A DNA stretch of 9,344 nucleotides. Origin: Chitinophagaceae bacterium. GTDB lineage: Bacteria > Bacteroidota > Bacteroidia > Chitinophagales > Chitinophagaceae. The notes under the pieces are model-generated. The model ran no database searches. It had not been told where the DNA came from and was given only the letters and a program-made list of their open reading frames with translations. Below, in pieces: positions 6,901-9,344 of the stretch. Every line of letters begins with the position of its first letter. Positions within the stretch are counted from its first letter, which is position 1. Location: NCBI GenBank assembly GCA_023251285.1, contig JAHEZB010000047.1:1-9344 (forward strand), read 5' to 3'. A program made the translations under genes and the position numbers.

Positions 6901-6963
6901 CGTGTTATTTGAGATATATAATCTTTGATCTCTGATTTTCAGATGTACAAGGCTTTCGCATTT

Positions 6964-8073
6964 TCACATTAAAGAAACTTTCTTTCCTGTTTTTGCCGCT
7001 TCATAAATAGCGCTAATAATTTTCAAATCTTTCAACGCTTCTTCTCCGTCTACCGGAAGCAACGGTTTTTTATTTCTCAAAATAATGTCTGCCATTTCAT
7101 CCATCTGCACCGTTTGATGAGTTACGTCCGGCGCGATCAACTCACCTTTGTTTGTGCGACCACGTATCGGGCCGTATCCTGTTGCCGGCATTAATTCCGC
7201 AAAACCATTTGTGCCATTCAGGAAAAAACGATCCAGGTTATTCATACTGTATGTAGAAAGGCAGGATGCCACTGCACCTGACGGAAAACCCATTTGAAAA
7301 AGCATCGTTTCATCAATTCCTTCTTTAAATTTTACCGGGTCATTTTTGACGGCTTCTGCGGTTACCCATAGCGGCTCTTCTCCAATCATATATCGTGATC
7401 CGTTTACCGCGTAAATTCCAATGTCCATCATGGAGCCGCCGCCAGAAAGTGCTTTGTTGAGCCGCCATTGGTTGGGATCGCCAATCGTAAATCCGGCTAA
7501 TCCCTGGAAGAAAAGAATTTTTCCAAAATCACCCGAGCTGCGCATTTCAATAATTTTTAGCGTATGTGGTTCAAAATGCATTCTATATCCCACCAATAAT
7601 TTTACGTTAGCCTTTTTACACGCGTCAATCATTTCCTGCGCTTCTTGGGGGTTAATCGCCATTGGTTTCTCGCAGATTACGTGTTTGCCAGCCTTTGCCA
7701 CCCGTATTACTTCATCATGATGCAGCGCATTTGGGGTGATAACATACACCGCGTCAATATCAGGATTATCTTTTATTGCATCGAAGTTTTCATAATTGTA
7801 ACAGTTCTTTTCAGGAATCGCGTATTTACTTTGCCAGTCTTTAATTTTCGCAGGAGTACCACTGATCACGCCGGTTAATTTTGCTTTTTTACAGTCGCGC
7901 ATCGCTTCTGCCACCCGGGTACCATAACTGCCAAGTCCCATGATGGCTACCCGAAGCATGGCATCGTTATCACCTGTTTTATGCGTTTTATTCATAGTAA
8001 ATGCATTTTTAATGAAAGGAAAAGTAATAGCGCCTAAAGTAACCGTCTCTAAAAAAGCACGACGTGATTTCAT
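6964..8073 (-). CDS. Tat-exported Gfo/Idh/MocA family oxidoreductase
   Basis: These are NAD(P)-dependent sugar or cyclitol dehydrogenases or oxidoreductases. The 369-residue product begins with a twin-arginine signal (KSRRAFLETVTLGAITFPF, 2-20), suggesting export folded with its cofactor. The Rossmann domain follows with AIMGLGSYG (43-51) and the family's EKP at 135-137 (Lys136). The C-terminal domain has GGGSMMDIGIYAVNGSRYM (211-229), in which Asp217 and Tyr221 match the substrate-site positions of Zymomonas glucose-fructose oxidoreductase, also a Tat-exported enzyme. That resemblance suggests tightly held NADP and a sugar substrate, but this is inference. It is convergent with the AI-2E gene (63-base gap) and divergent from the 51-residue protein. 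A good promoter candidate lies just upstream. Confidence 0.9.
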   Translation of the reverse strand: MKSRRAFLETVTLGAITFPFIKNAFTMNKTHKTGDNDAMLRVAIMGLGSYGTRVAEAMRDCKKAKLTGVISGTPAKIKDWQSKYAIPEKNCYNYENFDAIKDNPDIDAVYVITPNALHHDEVIRVAKAGKHVICEKPMAINPQEAQEMIDACKKANVKLLVGYRMHFEPHTLKIIEMRSSGDFGKILFFQGLAGFTIGDPNQWRLNKALSGGGSMMDIGIYAVNGSRYMIGEEPLWVTAEAVKNDPVKFKEGIDETMLFQMGFPSGAVASCLSTYSMNNLDRFFLNGTNGFAELMPATGYGPIRGRTNKGELIAPDVTHQTVQMDEMADIILRNKKPLLPVDGEEALKDLKIISAIYEAAKTGKKVSLM

Positions 8074-8091
8074 GATGAGATTATTTAAATC

Positions 8092-8121
8092 CGAATTTAC
8101 TTAAGATTTTTAAAGTGACAA
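8092..8121 (-). promoter_or_regulatory. Bacteroidota-type promoter of the Gfo/Idh/MocA gene
   Basis: On the minus strand a TTG (8121-8119) is followed after exactly 19 bases by TAAATTCG (8099-8092). This matches the -33 TTG and -7 TAnnTTTG pattern with one mismatch and the usual spacing. It would give a leader of about 10-15 bases before the ATG at 8073. The calling is by eye. Confidence 0.5.
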
Positions 8122-8155
8122 TTATTTGTGCAGGTTAAACAATAAACTTTGAAGC

Positions 8156-8185
8156 TTGGTATTTACTCTTGGTCTGATAATTGTT
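8156..8185 (+). promoter_or_regulatory. weak candidate promoter of the 51-residue protein gene
   Basis: TTG (8156-8158) is followed after 19 bases by TAATTGTT (8178-8185): correct spacing and TA, but only two of the four bases of the TTTG half match. The leader to the ATG at 8207 would be about 15 bases. It is back-to-back with the promoter of the oxidoreductase gene. Confidence 0.3.
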
Positions 8186-8206
8186 ATTTTTAAAAAAACA
8201 AACGCC

Positions 8207-8362
8207 ATGAAAAACGATAAAAACAGGAAGCCAACCGATGAAGGATTAAAAAGTTATAATCCCGCCGACAGGGATTTTCAACGCACTGAAGAGCAAACCG
8301 ACCGGGTATCACAATCTGAAATAGATGAACAAAAAAGAGAAAAGAATAAGAAGAAGATGTGA
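8207..8362 (+). CDS. small highly charged protein, function unknown
   Basis: This encodes 51 residues starting MKNDKNRKPTDEGLKSYNPA, rich in Lys, Asp, Glu, Arg and Gln, with no hydrophobic segment and no Cys, so it is likely cytoplasmic and largely disordered or helical; the Lys-rich tail (EQKREKNKKKM) may bind nucleic acid or be a solvent-exposed helix. The ATG at 8207 is preferred over an in-frame ATG at 8156, because the extra 17 residues are non-conserved-looking hydrophobic sequence read through the likely promoter. An A-rich leader with GCC before ATG is typical of translation starts here. Similar short charged hypotheticals occur in Chitinophagaceae, but I cannot name a family. Confidence 0.6.
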   Translation: MKNDKNRKPTDEGLKSYNPADRDFQRTEEQTDRVSQSEIDEQKREKNKKKM

Positions 8363-8497
8363 ACGATAGATAATACAAATGCTGGCGGCAGAATAAATAG
8401 TGAATTAAGAAAGGTTGCATCAGTTGGGCCAGGAGTTTTTAAATGTTCATTCGTAACGAAATTCTTATGAGGCAAGTTTATTTTTCAAAGATGTCTT

Positions 8498-9344
8498 TTA
8501 ATTCTTAATTTCTTTCTCAAGATACTTTTCAGCATTTCCCGCTATCGCATCCGTTGATTGTTGATTCATGCATTTAAAATGTCCAAGGGGACATTTATTG
8601 AAACCTGTTTTTGAACAAGGGCGGCACCACAATTTATTGACCTGGAATACTTCATAATTTGTCTTATAAGGTGTCATGCCAAATGATGGAACGGTATTCC
8701 CCCAAACAGAAAGAATATTTTTTTTGAAAGCGGCTGCAATGTGCATCATTCCGGTATCGTGGCTTACGACTAATTTGGCATTACGAACAATATCCGCCGA
8801 TTCATTTAATGAAAATTTGCCACAGGCATTATAGATTTTTATCGGATCTGTTTCTCCAATTTGCTCTCCATTTGAGAAATCTTCTTTCCCTCCAAGCAAA
8901 ATAACAGGATGTTCTATTTTTTCAACCAGTTCTTTTAATTTTTCTACAGGAAGCTTTTTGGTATAATGAGCTGCGCCAATAGCAATCGCAACATAACCAT
9001 GCAAATGAGAAAATGGAATATCTCCTTCTTTTACCTTTTCACTTTCAGGAATAAAATAATCAAGGCCAAGGCCATCATTTACCACGCCTAATTTTTCCAA
9101 AGTGGCCATATATCTGTCCACAATATGAACCGGCGGCAGTGTATTTAGTTTAAAATTGGTATATATCCATTTTTTTATATTCAGTTTATTAAAAGAATAA
9201 AAAGGAATGTCGCGAATCAGGTTTTTGATCCGTAAGGTGCGCACATTATGGTGCAGATCAATGATGTAATCGTACTCTTCATTTTCTATTCTTCAACCGT
9301 TTTATTAAAATTATCTTCCAGTAAAAGAACTTTATCCAGGTATG
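8498..9344 (-). CDS. glycosyltransferase family 9 (heptosyltransferase-like), 5' partial and frame-disrupted
   Basis: GT9 enzymes transfer heptose or a related sugar from a nucleotide donor during lipopolysaccharide core or other envelope glycan synthesis, at the cytoplasmic face of the inner membrane. Counting from the GTG at 9244, visible family features are AIAIGAAHYTKKLPVEKL (86-103), ILLGGKED (115-122), LVVSHDTGMMHIAAAF (158-173; the donor-site DTGxxH) and a Cys cluster C207, C210, C218, C225 (CRPC...CPLGHFKC), often seen in Bacteroidota members. The GTG is not the true start: the frame runs upstream to 9292 as typical GT9 sequence (YDYIIDLHHNVRTLRIK), then continues in another frame to the window edge. 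The gene therefore needs a one-base correction near 9289 and starts beyond 9344. The TAA is at 8500-8498. Confidence 0.85.
9286..9294 (-). other. apparent one-base deletion (frameshift) in the GT9 gene
   Basis: On the minus strand the upstream frame reads YLDKVLLLEDNFNKTVEE and then hits TAG at 9288-9286. The downstream frame resumes as ENEEYDYIIDLHHN from 9283 and is closed upstream by TGA at 9295-9293. One extra base between 9289 and 9288 would give VEE-L/I-ENEEYDY, the usual continuous GT9 sequence. This may be a true disabling mutation or an assembly or sequencing error. Confidence 0.75.

Noticed and set aside
6901..6963. Small inverted repeats between the convergent AI-2E and oxidoreductase genes (GAGAT/ATCTC, CTGA/TCAG)
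   Set aside because: Stems are only 4-5 bases and no T-run follows, so a terminator cannot be supported.
8156..8206. Upstream in-frame ATG adding 17 hydrophobic residues to the 51-residue protein
   Set aside because: The extension is read through the probable promoter; the ATG at 8207 has the typical leader.
8452..8462. Short palindrome TTCGTAACGAA downstream of the 51-residue protein
   Set aside because: A 4-base stem is expected by chance in AT-rich sequence and no T-run follows directly.
9242..9244. GTG as the true start of the GT9 gene
   Set aside because: Typical GT9 sequence continues upstream in the same frame to about 9289 and then in another frame, so this start is internal.

Overview
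The window looks like a chromosomal stretch of a Bacteroidota bacterium, probably Chitinophagaceae or a near relative. Four things suggest this: the base composition is AT-rich; genes lack Shine-Dalgarno sequences and mostly start behind A/T-rich leaders; promoter-like sequences resemble the Bacteroidota TTG-N19-TAnnTTTG form; and proteins such as the cysteine-cluster GT9 glycosyltransferase, the Tat-exported Gfo/Idh/MocA oxidoreductase and the Gly/Tyr-rich secreted protein are of a kind common in that phylum. The genus assignment is inference only.

Layout from left to right: the last 26 codons of an unidentified gene (1-83); a small lipoprotein (108-401, +); a stand-alone Sfp-type 4'-phosphopantetheinyl transferase (529-1158, -); dCTP deaminase dcd (1229-1765, +); a two-gene minus-strand operon (2531 down to 1762) encoding a membrane-anchored or exported guanyl-specific RNase of the barnase/RNase Sa fold and its barstar-type inhibitor; a secreted Gly/Tyr/Pro-rich protein (2683-3162, -) with a strong terminator; a 338-base non-coding stretch; a secreted GH31 glycosidase (3501-5648, +); an AI-2E/PerM-family membrane protein (5818-6900, +); a Tat-exported Gfo/Idh/MocA oxidoreductase (6964-8073, -); a 51-residue charged protein (8207-8362, +); and a family 9 glycosyltransferase (8498 to beyond 9344, -) whose frame is broken close to the window end.

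Most neighbours are unrelated single genes on alternating strands, so this is mainly housekeeping and accessory chromosome rather than one pathway. The clear functional unit is the RNase-barstar pair: the RNase keeps its catalytic Glu, Arg and His plus the guanine-binding Asn-Arg-Glu, follows an N-terminal hydrophobic anchor and a Ser/Thr/Gln linker, and is coupled to the inhibitor by an ATGA stop/start overlap. The inhibitor gene also overlaps the convergent dcd gene by 4 bases, so both stop codons share TTAA.

I see no CRISPR array, insertion sequence, tRNA or rRNA. I do not see convincing evidence of a wholly new system. The items most worth a second look are the anchored RNase/barstar cassette, the one-base frame break in the GT9 gene, and the atypical catalytic motifs of the GH31 enzyme.
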